Below, in pieces: positions 1 to 6,845 of a stretch of 19,545 bases of DNA. The notes beneath the pieces are model-generated. The model did no database searches and had not been told where the DNA came from. It was given only the letters and a program-made list of their open reading frames with translations. This DNA comes from Acidilobaceae archaeon (lineage in GTDB: Archaea > Thermoproteota > Thermoprotei_A > Sulfolobales > Acidilobaceae), in NCBI GenBank assembly GCA_027013765.1, contig JALWGG010000287.1:1-19545 (forward strand). Direction: 5' to 3'. The position numbers were made by a program, and so were the translations under genes. Numbering within the stretch: the stretch's first letter is position 1; each line of letters begins with the position of its first letter.

Positions 1-2
1 CC

Positions 3-11
3 ATATTATAA
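3..11 (+). promoter_or_regulatory. TATA-like box of the DUF373 gene
   Basis: The sequence atattataa lies about 25 nt before the GTG at 32. This is the spacing expected if transcription begins at the start codon itself. No purine-rich BRE can be judged because the window starts here. Confidence 0.4.
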
Positions 12-31
12 TGTAGCGGGGAGCCTGTAGG

Positions 32-1129
32 GTGGGGAGTAAGCCTAAGCCGCTGGTGCTAGTGATAGATGTGGATGACGACATAGCAGAGGTCCTCGGG
101 AAATCGGTTATAGTGGGCGAGGACGAGGTCAGGGATGCTATACTACGTTATGGCATAGAGAGGCCTGAGGACTCCGACGTTAACGCGATGCTGGCAGGCT
201 TGAACCTATACAACAAGCTCGGTGGCAGGGGTAACGCTGAGATAGCAGTTGTGGGGGGCCATAGCGTTGATTTCATAGAAGCACAGAGGCTAATCAAGGA
301 GAGGGTGAAGGGTATAGTAGACAAGCTTGGTGGGGATGTGGAGTTATACCTAGTCAGCGATGGGGAGGATGAACTGCTATTGTCAGAGGTCCTCAGGGAC
401 ATAGCTCCGGTGTCGGGGATGAAGAGGGTTGTAATAGAGCAGCACCTAGGCATAGAGGGCAGCTACATACTACTATTCAGGTACATAAAGAAGGCCATGT
501 TCGACCCCAGATTCTCAAAGTACTTCCTAGGGATACCCGGGTTCGCCCTGCTAGTATTCTCAGTATTATCCCTGATAGGGCTGCTCGATGTGGCGGTTAA
601 GCTGGCACTAGCGATACTTGGAGCCTCCATGATCGTCAGGGGCTTCGACCTTGAGGCCCACGTGAACAAGATGCTATATGACGTGCTTGCATTCCTTAGA
701 ACAGGCCACCCACTCAAGATCGCCGGGGCAACGGTGCTCCTGGTAACAATAGCCGGCTCCCTGATAATATCAGGGCTAACACTATCTGGAGCCGAGACCA
801 TGTATGAGAGGGTATACCTGATCCTAAAATACCCGCTTGTATCCATAGGCATAGGACTAATCGGATACCTGCTACTAGCCAGGCTACTCTACAAGGTCGT
901 TAACGGGGACTTCTCAATAGCCAGGGAACTATCACTCATAGTATTAATAGCTGGCATATCAGCAGGCTTCTACAGCCTGGGAGACTACCTATCCCTTAAG
1001 GAGGGGGCAGCCCTAGACAGCGGGGTCCTGGCAACAAGCTTCCTAGAAAGCGGCTTCATACCATACATAATAGTCTCCTCAGGCCTGGCAGCCATAATAG
1101 AAGCGCTGGGCAGGACCTTGACCAGGTGA
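32..1129 (+). CDS. DUF373 family integral membrane protein
   Basis: The 365-residue protein has a soluble N-terminal half of about 155 residues followed by about six hydrophobic segments (roughly 165-187, 187-203, 229-251, 263-287, 298-317 and 340-360). The acidic motif DVDDD at residues 13-17 and VSDGEDE at 108-114 fit the archaeal DUF373 family, whose function is not known. The start is GTG. A TATA-like stretch about 25 nt upstream and no clear ribosome binding site suggest a leaderless transcript. It ends 10 nt before the convergent prenyltransferase gene. The family assignment rests on the acidic N-terminal motif plus the membrane layout. A membrane-bound metal- or nucleotide-linked role would be inference only. 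Confidence 0.8.
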   Translation: MGSKPKPLVLVIDVDDDIAEVLGKSVIVGEDEVRDAILRYGIERPEDSDVNAMLAGLNLYNKLGGRGNAEIAVVGGHSVDFIEAQRLIKERVKGIVDKLGGDVELYLVSDGEDELLLSEVLRDIAPVSGMKRVVIEQHLGIEGSYILLFRYIKKAMFDPRFSKYFLGIPGFALLVFSVLSLIGLLDVAVKLALAILGASMIVRGFDLEAHVNKMLYDVLAFLRTGHPLKIAGATVLLVTIAGSLIISGLTLSGAETMYERVYLILKYPLVSIGIGLIGYLLLARLLYKVVNGDFSIARELSLIVLIAGISAGFYSLGDYLSLKEGAALDSGVLATSFLESGFIPYIIVSSGLAAIIEALGRTLTR

Positions 1130-1139
1130 ATCCTGTTAT

Positions 1140-1784
1140 TCACTTGCCAAACTTCCTCTGCTGCCTCCCAAACCACTCTATGGACCTATGCAGCTCCTCC
1201 TCGCTGAAGTCAGGCCAGAGCGTATCGGTAAAGTACATCTCGGCATATTCAAGTAGTAGTGGGAAGAAGCTGCTAATCCTCCTGTACCCCCCGGTCCTTA
1301 TGAGCAGGTCTATAGGCTCTAGGCCTAGCGTCGGGGGCTTTAGGCCACGGCTGGTATAGTAGTCTATCTCCCACCTGCCGCTATAGCATAGTGCTATTGC
1401 GAGGAACCCTCCATTCCGGCTGCTGGTAGCCTTCATGGTCTCCATTGCCTCCCTCCTGACGGATTGAGGTAGCAGGGCTAGGTCCCCCACAACTATGACC
1501 CTAACCCCGTTCCTCTCCAGCTCCTCATTGCTTCTAAGCTCCTGGAGGGCCCTGACCGCGAGCCCTTCGAGTATCCCCTTCTCCAGCCTGCTCCTCTTGA
1601 GGCAGTTATCCCGGCTCATGGCGTATACACTAATATTCACAACGCCGAGCTTGTGTAACCTGTTTATCGTGTCCTTCAGCACCCTATAGCCCTTCTCATA
1701 CGCCTCAGCTAACGGGATATTATTGAGCCTGGCCCACCTCCTATTACCGTCAGGTATTATCCCCACATGTCCTGGTATAGCCAT
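1140..1784 (-). CDS. uppS: cis-prenyltransferase (undecaprenyl/polyprenyl diphosphate synthase family)
   Basis: These enzymes add isoprene units in cis to an allylic diphosphate to make the long-chain polyprenyl lipid carrier for glycosylation. The family signature HVGIIPDGNRRWA is at residues 6-18, including the catalytic Asp. A second signature, LLIRTGG, is at 160-166, followed by YAEMYFTDTLWPDF at 180-193. At 214 residues it is shorter than the usual 240-260. Several normally conserved positions differ: RTGGE reads RTGGY (residue 167), the FSTENW-like segment reads MSRDNC (56-61), and the GH of the usual GHxxG segment is AY. The family is certain. Whether it is a full synthase, a short-chain variant or a partner subunit is open. 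It is convergent with the DUF373 gene and divergent from the DUF84 gene. Confidence 0.85.
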   Translation of the reverse strand: MAIPGHVGIIPDGNRRWARLNNIPLAEAYEKGYRVLKDTINRLHKLGVVNISVYAMSRDNCLKRSRLEKGILEGLAVRALQELRSNEELERNGVRVIVVGDLALLPQSVRREAMETMKATSSRNGGFLAIALCYSGRWEIDYYTSRGLKPPTLGLEPIDLLIRTGGYRRISSFFPLLLEYAEMYFTDTLWPDFSEEELHRSIEWFGRQQRKFGK

Positions 1785-1841
1785 AGACCAGCACCGGCGC
1801 CTGATAAGGTTATCCTATATGGGGTTTTATCCCCCTAAAGG

Positions 1842-1848
1842 ATTATAT
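1842..1848 (+). promoter_or_regulatory. TATA-like box of the DUF84 NTPase gene
   Basis: The sequence attatat is centred about 23 nt before the GTG at 1868, and no ribosome binding site is visible. This fits a leaderless transcript. The same short divergent region contains a second A/T stretch around 1811-1820 that could serve the leftward prenyltransferase gene. Confidence 0.4.
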
Positions 1849-1867
1849 CAGTTTCCAGGTAGAAGAC

Positions 1868-2437
1868 GTGTTGGAGAAGGTTATAGTCGGTGTGGGCAGC
1901 GTTAACCCGGTGAAGGTCCGGGGGGCCAGGATAGCGTTTTCAAGGTACATGAACGCGGTTGTAAAGCCGGTCGAAGTGGATCCTAGAGTGCCCCCACAAC
2001 CCGTAGGATTCAGGCAACTAATAATAGGGGGCGTAAATAGGGCTGTCGGCGCGTTGAAGGCTATAGATGCTGATTATGGAGTTGGCATAGAGGCGGGGCC
2101 CCTGAGAATCGATAAGGACCTGGGATTGGAGGTCCAGGTTGCAGTTATAGTGGATAAGGGGTTGAGGGTATCCATGGGGACCAGCGCCGGGTTCCTGCTC
2201 CCAAGCATCGTCGCCAGGGAGGTCCTCGGCGGCAGGGAGCTGGGCGAGGTATTCCCCATCAAGAGGGGGCACGACCTAGGGGAGGGTATAGGGGTGATAG
2301 GAGTACTATCAATGGGCTTGACGACAAGGCAGGACCTGACAGTACAGGCGGTCGAGGCGGCACTACTACCCTTCATAAATGAGAGCCTATACAAGCTACC
2401 AGCTATAGACGAGATTATAGAAGGGCTACCTGAATAG
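1868..2437 (+). CDS. inosine/xanthosine triphosphatase (DUF84, YjjX-like)
   Basis: The family hydrolyses non-canonical purine nucleotides such as ITP and XTP and so cleans the nucleotide pool. The 189-residue protein carries the N-terminal GSVNPVKV motif (residues 10-17), the PQPVGFRQ..GGVNRA segment (43-59), DYGVGIEAGP (69-78) and GTSAGFLLP (104-112). A C-terminal QAVEAALLPFINESLY segment also matches the family, and the length is typical. The start is GTG at 1868, with an adjacent TTG at 1871 as an alternative. It appears monocistronic, with its own TATA-like box, and is followed after about 45 nt by the S8e gene. No truncation is seen. Confidence 0.85.
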   Translation: MLEKVIVGVGSVNPVKVRGARIAFSRYMNAVVKPVEVDPRVPPQPVGFRQLIIGGVNRAVGALKAIDADYGVGIEAGPLRIDKDLGLEVQVAVIVDKGLRVSMGTSAGFLLPSIVAREVLGGRELGEVFPIKRGHDLGEGIGVIGVLSMGLTTRQDLTVQAVEAALLPFINESLYKLPAIDEIIEGLPE

Positions 2438-2439
2438 CA

Positions 2440-2447
2440 AATTTAAA
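2440..2447 (+). promoter_or_regulatory. TATA-like box of the S8e-SRP19 operon
   Basis: The sequence aatttaaa lies just after the DUF84 stop and about 40 nt before the preferred S8e start at 2484. It would give a short leader of about 15 nt that includes the GGTGGAG ribosome binding site. Confidence 0.45.
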
Positions 2448-2483
2448 GCCCTCAAACCTCATGAGTGGCCATGGGTGGAGCGA

Positions 2484-2873
2484 GTGGGAGTATACCAGTG
2501 GCGTGACAAGAAGAAGCCCAGCGGGGGTAAGAGGAGCTGGTACTATAAGGTTAAGAGGAAATACGCCTATGGCAGGTACTTCATACCAACAGTACTCTCA
2601 TCCAGCGAGGAGAGGGTCAAGGTCAGGGTCCGGGGAGGCTCATTCAAGGTCAGGGCCAGGAAAGTCGTGTGGGCAGTTGTATCAGACCCAACCTCGGGCA
2701 AATCCCAGAAAGCCAGGATCATTAGGGTGCTAGAGACCCCTGCAAACAGGGAGTACTCCAGGAGGAACATAATAGTCAAGGGAGCGGTAATAGAGACCAC
2801 CCTTGGAAAAGCAAGGGTAACGTCCAGGCCGGGGCAGGACGGTGTTATAAACGCTATACTAATAAAGGACTGA
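2484..2873 (+). CDS. rps8e: 30S ribosomal protein S8e
   Basis: This is an archaeal/eukaryotic small-subunit ribosomal protein. The sequence opens GVYQWRDKKKPSGGKR, has the RVRGGSFKVRAR segment, and closes with the strongly conserved ETPANREYSRRNIIVKGA and TSRPGQDGVINAILI blocks. GTG at 2484 is preferred because S8e proteins usually begin MGxYQG and a GGTGGAG ribosome binding site precedes it by a few bases. A GTG at 2475 would add three residues (MER) but would place the start inside that site. The length of about 129 residues is typical. SRP19 follows after 44 nt on the same strand, so the two are probably cotranscribed and link ribosome assembly with protein targeting. Confidence 0.95.
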   Translation: MGVYQWRDKKKPSGGKRSWYYKVKRKYAYGRYFIPTVLSSSEERVKVRVRGGSFKVRARKVVWAVVSDPTSGKSQKARIIRVLETPANREYSRRNIIVKGAVIETTLGKARVTSRPGQDGVINAILIKD

Positions 2874-2917
2874 CCCCTCATCCTCCCACTTAAGGTTGCC
2901 GGGTAGGGAAGAGTAGT

Positions 2918-3208
2918 ATGAAGGAGGAGTATAAGGGGAAGATAGTATTCTGGCCTATAAATATAGACAGCACCGTATCAATTAGAAAAGGCAGGAAGAT
3001 ACCACTGGATGCAGCAGTGAAGAACCCCAGACTCCAGGAGGTCATAGAGGCGGCACAGAAGCTAGGCCTAAACCCGGAGGTGGAACGGAAGAGCTATCCA
3101 AGGAACTGGTGGAGCCAGACGGCCAGGATAGTTGTAGATAAGAAATGGAGTAAGAGGGAGACGCTCAAGAGGATAAGCATGGAGATAAAGCGGAGGAGGG
3201 GCACATAG
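2918..3208 (+). CDS. srp19: signal recognition particle subunit SRP19
   Basis: SRP19 binds the tips of helices 6 and 8 of 7S RNA and prepares it for SRP54. The 96-residue protein shows the expected pattern: a β-strand with FWPINIDSTVS near the start, KGRKIPLDAAVKNP, a central helix, then ERKSYPRNWWSQTARIVV and a basic C-terminal helix ending KRISMEIKRRRGT. The start is ATG, with a purine-rich segment upstream. It is the second gene after S8e and is followed by a 231-nt A/T-rich gap before gar1. Confidence 0.93.
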   Translation: MKEEYKGKIVFWPINIDSTVSIRKGRKIPLDAAVKNPRLQEVIEAAQKLGLNPEVERKSYPRNWWSQTARIVVDKKWSKRETLKRISMEIKRRRGT

Positions 3209-3439
3209 CTAGGCATTACGTGGCAATTTATACCGGCGCATGGAATGCTTCTACCGGAATTCAGTATACAATATAGGAGATTATACAATAACTATACAAG
3301 ACAAATGTTATAACACAGGATCTAACATGAGGGTAGCAACACTACTATTTTAATTACCAGCTATAGCTAAGCCAATACACGTTTTATAATAGCAGCAGTA
3401 GTGTAATACCTATAATCAGCCTACAGCCCCCCGGGTTGC
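3209..3439. other. A/T-rich gap between srp19 and gar1
   Basis: I find no coding frame or recognisable RNA gene here. A small GCAT-GGA-ATGC hairpin sits near 3238-3248, shortly after the SRP19 stop. Two TATA-like stretches occur, ttttataat around 3383-3391 and cctataat around 3409-3416. The second is about 27 nt before the gar1 ATG, and no ribosome binding site is seen there, so a leaderless gar1 transcript is likely. The base composition is clearly richer in A/T than the flanking genes. Confidence 0.4.
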
Positions 3440-3775
3440 ATGGGGGATAATGTGCGGCGCAGGCTATTGGGCCGTGTTGCTCAACTTACGCCAGTGAAGG
3501 CGGCCCTGGCCAGGATCGAGGGGGGGCCTCCAAGGCTAGGATCCCGTGTCGAGGTGGGTGGGGTCCGAGGCCGTGTAATCGATATAATAGGTAATGTAGA
3601 GGCCCCCTATGCCGTCATCAAAGTCGAGGACCCCGGCCGCGTCAAGGTGGGGGATGAGGTCTACCTGATCGAGAGAAGGAGGGGGAGGACTCGTGGTAGG
3701 AGGAGAGGAAAGAATCGATTGCCCAGAAGACCAGATAATAGAAAACGAGGACGGAAAAAGGGTGTGCAGGGATAG
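3440..3775 (+). CDS. gar1: H/ACA ribonucleoprotein subunit Gar1
   Basis: Gar1 binds the pseudouridine synthase Cbf5 in H/ACA particles that modify rRNA. The 111-residue protein has the six-strand barrel pattern: LGRVAQLTPVKAALARIE, GSRVEVGGVRGRVIDIIGNVEAPYAVIKVE, then VKVGDEVYLIERRR. A strongly basic tail of about 35 residues follows (arginine, lysine and glycine rich). Tails of this kind are common but vary between archaea. The last 83 nt overlap the start of the TFB gene in another frame, so residues 85-111 are dual-coded. The ATG has no ribosome binding site and lies about 27 nt after a TATA-like box. Confidence 0.85.
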   Translation: MGDNVRRRLLGRVAQLTPVKAALARIEGGPPRLGSRVEVGGVRGRVIDIIGNVEAPYAVIKVEDPGRVKVGDEVYLIERRRGRTRGRRRGKNRLPRRPDNRKRGRKKGVQG

Positions 3776-4613
3776 CGGCATTGTTGTAAGCGAACAGACC
3801 ATAACAGGTCAGCCAGACTGGAGGTATGTGGATAAGGGTGTGAAGGGCCTCCAGAGGGCCAGCGGCAGGGTCACCTACACGACGCATCATCAGGGCACGC
3901 AGGTGGAGTATGTAAGGCATGGAAGACCATCAGTGCATAGGAGACCTGGAAAATTTGCCAGGAGTATAAGGTTTGCTAGGGTGTTGAAGAGTGATAGGCC
4001 GCTGGTGGATATGTTGACGAGGCTTAGGAGAGCTGTAGAGATCCTAGAGCTCCCCTATAAGGCCCACGACACGGCTTCCAGGCTCATAAGCTATCATATA
4101 AAGCGTAAGAGGCCCGCCAACGAGCGGGAGAAGAATGCCCTTGTCGCCGCGGCGCTCCATAGGGCCGTCATGGTCCACAACCTTGACACGCCCATGAGCA
4201 GGATACTTGAGGTGCTTGATGTTAAGGAGCAGGAGCTTTGGCGGGCTAAGAAGAAGATGGTGGAGACGGGGGCTATGTATATAGTTAGGCTGCACCCCGA
4301 GCCCCACGGGAAGAGGCTGGTCAATAGGGTATTCACGTATATAGGCAAGATCTGTGGAACACTCAACCTACCACCGGTAGTGTATAGGGCTTCGATGGAG
4401 TTCGTCAGGACTGTTGTGGAGAATAATAAGTCCCTCATAGGGAAGAGGCCCGAGATCATAGCAGCAGCATCAGTATACCTGGTGGCGAGGCTCTACGGGT
4501 ATGAGAACGTAACCCAGAAGGTCGTCGCAGAGATAGTCGGGGCAAAGGAGAGCAACGTAAGGAAGATTTACAGGTTCCTAATGGACAATACTGTCGTGAT
4601 GGTTGTATTCTAG
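3693..4613 (+). CDS. tfb: transcription factor B (TFIIB homologue), divergent, with degenerate zinc ribbon
   Basis: TFB joins TBP at the BRE/TATA and recruits RNA polymerase. The 306-residue protein has an N-terminal ribbon-like segment (residues 10-32), a B-reader-like PDWR (41-44), and two cyclin-like repeats at about 105-195 and 206-300. The second repeat is the better match (LNLPPVVYRASMEFV, EIIAAASVYLVARLYG, VAEIVGAKESNVRKIYRFL). Two of the four zinc ligands are changed: CPED gives C10/D13 and CRDS gives C25/S28. From memory, Sulfolobus TFB1 has similar CPPD and CSET sequences, so this may be a crenarchaeal trait. The linker lacks the usual STxI-type motif. The GTG start is supported by GGAGGGGGAGG just upstream. 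The 83-nt overlap with gar1 suggests coupled translation. It may be a paralogue rather than the main TFB. Confidence 0.8.
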   Translation: MVGGEERIDCPEDQIIENEDGKRVCRDSGIVVSEQTITGQPDWRYVDKGVKGLQRASGRVTYTTHHQGTQVEYVRHGRPSVHRRPGKFARSIRFARVLKSDRPLVDMLTRLRRAVEILELPYKAHDTASRLISYHIKRKRPANEREKNALVAAALHRAVMVHNLDTPMSRILEVLDVKEQELWRAKKKMVETGAMYIVRLHPEPHGKRLVNRVFTYIGKICGTLNLPPVVYRASMEFVRTVVENNKSLIGKRPEIIAAASVYLVARLYGYENVTQKVVAEIVGAKESNVRKIYRFLMDNTVVMVVF

Positions 4614-4620
4614 ACAATCG

Positions 4621-4627
4621 TTTTTCT
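4621..4627 (+). terminator. T-rich terminator after tfb
   Basis: TTTTTCT follows the TFB stop codon by 7 nt. Archaeal RNA polymerase terminates at runs of five or more T. No hairpin precedes it. Confidence 0.4.
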
Positions 4628-4666
4628 GCTACCCCTTCTATCTGAGCCTCCTCTAGGTGAAGCTAA

Positions 4667-4676
4667 CTTATATATT
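4667..4676 (+). promoter_or_regulatory. TATA-like box of the TFE-beta gene
   Basis: The sequence cttatatatt is a strong archaeal TATA candidate, about 65 nt before the ATG at 4741. It implies a leader of about 40 nt, ending in a GAGGGTG ribosome binding site. Confidence 0.5.
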
Positions 4677-4740
4677 TGTCAGATACACATATACCTACTA
4701 TATGGGTTCAGGGATTCAGGCTTAAGGATATAGAGGGTGC

Positions 4741-5151
4741 ATGGTATTGGTGAAACAGATCGGTGACCTCGAAAAAGCGGCTCTCGCCCTAATCAAGGAA
4801 AGGAATGGTAGCATACTCCAGAGCGACTTGTGGAAAGAGCTAGGGCTAGACAGTAGGGAGGGATCAAGGCTAGTCATAAGGCTGGTAAAGAAAGGCCTAG
4901 TGAAGAGGGAAACAGTATCTATCAATGGCAGGAAGACTTACAGGCTATTCGTTGTAGACCAGTCGAAGGCCGCAAAGCCCAGGCTTATAGTGGGCATAAA
5001 GAGTATCCTAGACATCCCATGCACCACATGCCCCTACCTAGACCAGTGCGGCCCCGGGAACTTCTATGACCCAGCAACATGCGCATGGCTAGATACATGG
5101 CTTGAGGAGAACGTTAGAAAGCTGAGGCTCAGCATACCTAGAAGGGCTTGA
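4741..5151 (+). CDS. transcription factor E beta subunit (hRPC39/TFE-beta), winged helix plus Fe-S cluster domain
   Basis: TFE-beta pairs with TFE-alpha to help open promoter DNA on RNA polymerase. The architecture seen here is a winged-helix domain at residues 10-70 (ALALIKERNGSILQSDLWKELG, then LVIRLVKKGLVKRE and a NGRKTYRLF wing). A cysteine cluster follows, with C94, C97, C103 and C114 in a CxxCPxxxxC...C pattern next to a conserved Trp/Leu helix. Four such cysteines bind a 4Fe-4S cluster in the Sulfolobus protein. The length of 136 residues is typical. The ATG is preceded by GAGGGTG at very close spacing, so the in-frame TTG at 4747 or GTG at 4750 are possible starts. Its 3' end overlaps convergent trm1 by 14 nt. 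A generic winged-helix Fe-S regulator is the main alternative. Confidence 0.8.
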   Translation: MVLVKQIGDLEKAALALIKERNGSILQSDLWKELGLDSREGSRLVIRLVKKGLVKRETVSINGRKTYRLFVVDQSKAAKPRLIVGIKSILDIPCTTCPYLDQCGPGNFYDPATCAWLDTWLEENVRKLRLSIPRRA

Positions 5152-6301
5152 ACACCCTAGTAAGGGCCTCTATCGGGGCATTGCTCCTGAAGCCAACTGG
5201 GGTGAAGTGGGTTCGAACGGCATTGTACCCCATGCTCCTCAGCGCCTCTAGTAAGCGTCTCCTCTTGGGCATGCTAGTCCTTAGGGCTGATGCCAGGGCA
5301 TCTATCCTCTGGTGAATGAATCCATCGACCTCCGCCTCCTCTATAATAATGTCTAGAAGCTTGAGCAGGCTGTCGCGGGATTGCAGATACCTCCTCCTAG
5401 AGGCCTCATGGTACACCCTCTCAAGATAACGTTTATCCCATAGGCCTCCAGTCCAGAGGGGGCCTATCTCCCTGGCATTGTCGCAGGGGGGCTCTACAAG
5501 CCCGGTATAACCCTTATCATCACAGTGATAAGCGTATCCTACGTGTTCCCCGAGCATCTTGTCTGCAGCCCTAGCACCCCGCTCTACAAGCGCATATACC
5601 CGTATGTAGTGCCCCTCATAGTAGGATAGCAGTGGGTGTAGCGACTTGTCTAGCGACGCGGCCACCCTAGCCATGTAACCTAGGAGCACCCTGACGGCTA
5701 TCTCCTTTGAAGGCGGCACCCTTACAATCCTAGCCCAATACTTTCTATACGCAGCTCTGCTCTTCGAGCCCTCTAGGACCGCGAGGTCTGTAGCTGTGGC
5801 CGCGATCATCCCTCTATCGCCTAGGGCCTCTAGGGCGGCCTGTAGGAAGGGGGCTGGGCTCCCGAAGGGGTCTATATCGACCACGAGGATGGGGGTTCTA
5901 AGAGTCTTCAACTTGTATAGTAGGGCTCTGGCATCGCTGTGGAAGAGGAGGACGTTCAAGGCTCCATTGGACTCGGCATTCAGCTTAGCAAGCCTTACAG
6001 CCTCACGGTCTATATCGGAGGCGTATATGAAGCCTACGCCCTCCACCTCCAGGGCATACCTGACGGGCCTTACGCCGGTAGCTGTCAGGGGCTCGACCAC
6101 GTTTACAGGCTTGTGCGGGGCGTAGAGGTCAATGTATGCTTGGAGTGCAGCGACGCTCAGGTCCCTGTTCAGCGTCATTCTAGGGTTGTAGAATACCCTC
6201 AGCCATGAGGGTTCAAGGGACCCCTTATAGACCGCGTCCTCCACCCTTGGTAGGTATACCAGTGCCTTACCCTCCCTAACCACAGCCTGCCCTGGATGCA
6301 A
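5138..6301 (-). CDS. trm1: tRNA (guanine-26 N2/N2,N2-)-dimethyltransferase Trm1
   Basis: Trm1 methylates G26 of tRNA to N2,N2-dimethylguanosine using S-adenosylmethionine. The 387-residue protein carries the hallmark FYNPRMTLNRD at residues 37-47. The SAM site EPLTATGVRPVRYA is at 70-83, ASDID at 94-98, and the catalytic DIDPFGSP at 142-149. The C-terminal domain contains GPLWTGGLWD, with two nearby cysteines where some homologues have four. The start is TTG at 6301, 26 nt inside the upstream NTPase gene, with GGTGG about 10 nt ahead. The gene is therefore probably translated from the regulator-NTPase-trm1 transcript. Its 3' end overlaps the convergent TFE-beta gene. Confidence 0.95.
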   Translation of the reverse strand: MHPGQAVVREGKALVYLPRVEDAVYKGSLEPSWLRVFYNPRMTLNRDLSVAALQAYIDLYAPHKPVNVVEPLTATGVRPVRYALEVEGVGFIYASDIDREAVRLAKLNAESNGALNVLLFHSDARALLYKLKTLRTPILVVDIDPFGSPAPFLQAALEALGDRGMIAATATDLAVLEGSKSRAAYRKYWARIVRVPPSKEIAVRVLLGYMARVAASLDKSLHPLLSYYEGHYIRVYALVERGARAADKMLGEHVGYAYHCDDKGYTGLVEPPCDNAREIGPLWTGGLWDKRYLERVYHEASRRRYLQSRDSLLKLLDIIIEEAEVDGFIHQRIDALASALRTSMPKRRRLLEALRSMGYNAVRTHFTPVGFRSNAPIEALTRVFKPF

Positions 6302-6845
6302 GTTTCCCAGCCACCATTACGGCCTCCTCTAGCAGTTTATCCCTGTTATCAATCGTTACAGTCACTATAGGCCCCCTAACCATGGCCAGCCTATACAGCC
6401 CCGGGTCACTACTCCTGAGCCTTCTATGGATTACTGCTATAATGGGCTTGGGAGACTCCAGGGCGGCACGTATCAGGTCCCTGAGTCTAGGCACCGCCAG
6501 CTCCATGGGGCCAATCTCATCCACTCCTATAACATCCGCCTCCCTAAGAGCCCTTTCCAGTGCCGGGACACCAATCCTCAACACGTCCTCGACCACGACG
6601 CCATACCTTCCAATCCTGATAGTGGAGTGATGTCCGGCCCTCGCAAGCCACCCACTCCTGCCATCCATGAGGTCTACGATCCTGAAGCCTATCCTCCTAC
6701 CCCCCATCCTCTCCTCGGGGGCGCTTATGCCTCCAACCCTGCAGCCGTGCTCCTCAAGCAATCCTATTATCCTTGAGAATATTGTGCTCTTTCCAACTCC
6801 CGGAGGGCCCGTTAGGAAGTACCCTGTATCACTCACTCCTCCCAC
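6276..6845 (-). CDS. THEP1-type nucleoside-triphosphatase (DUF265)
   Basis: This is a small P-loop NTPase that hydrolyses several NTPs in vitro; the cellular role of the family is unclear. The 189-residue protein has Walker A GPPGVGKST at residues 13-21. It also has the family segment GGISAPEER.GGRRIGFRIVDL at 38-59 and Walker B IGVDEIGPMEL at 106-116. The length is typical of archaeal THEP1. The ATG at 6845 lies 17 nt inside the upstream regulator gene, and the 3' end overlaps trm1 by 26 nt. The three genes therefore form a tightly packed unit. That context hints at a link to RNA modification or nucleotide supply, but this is inference. Confidence 0.85.
   Translation of the reverse strand: MGGVSDTGYFLTGPPGVGKSTIFSRIIGLLEEHGCRVGGISAPEERMGGRRIGFRIVDLMDGRSGWLARAGHHSTIRIGRYGVVVEDVLRIGVPALERALREADVIGVDEIGPMELAVPRLRDLIRAALESPKPIIAVIHRRLRSSDPGLYRLAMVRGPIVTVTIDNRDKLLEEAVMVAGKLASRAGCG

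Noticed and set aside
2461..2733. Open frame overlapping the S8e gene in another frame, 90 codons
   Set aside because: The S8e frame is clearly conserved across the same bases; the alternative frame shows only low-complexity serine/arginine/glycine sequence.
3238..3248. Small hairpin after srp19 as an intrinsic terminator
   Set aside because: The stem is only 4 bp with a 3-nt loop and is not followed by a T-run.
5205..5217. gggttcgaacgg as a tRNA T-loop
   Set aside because: It lies inside trm1 coding sequence, and no surrounding tRNA fold exists.
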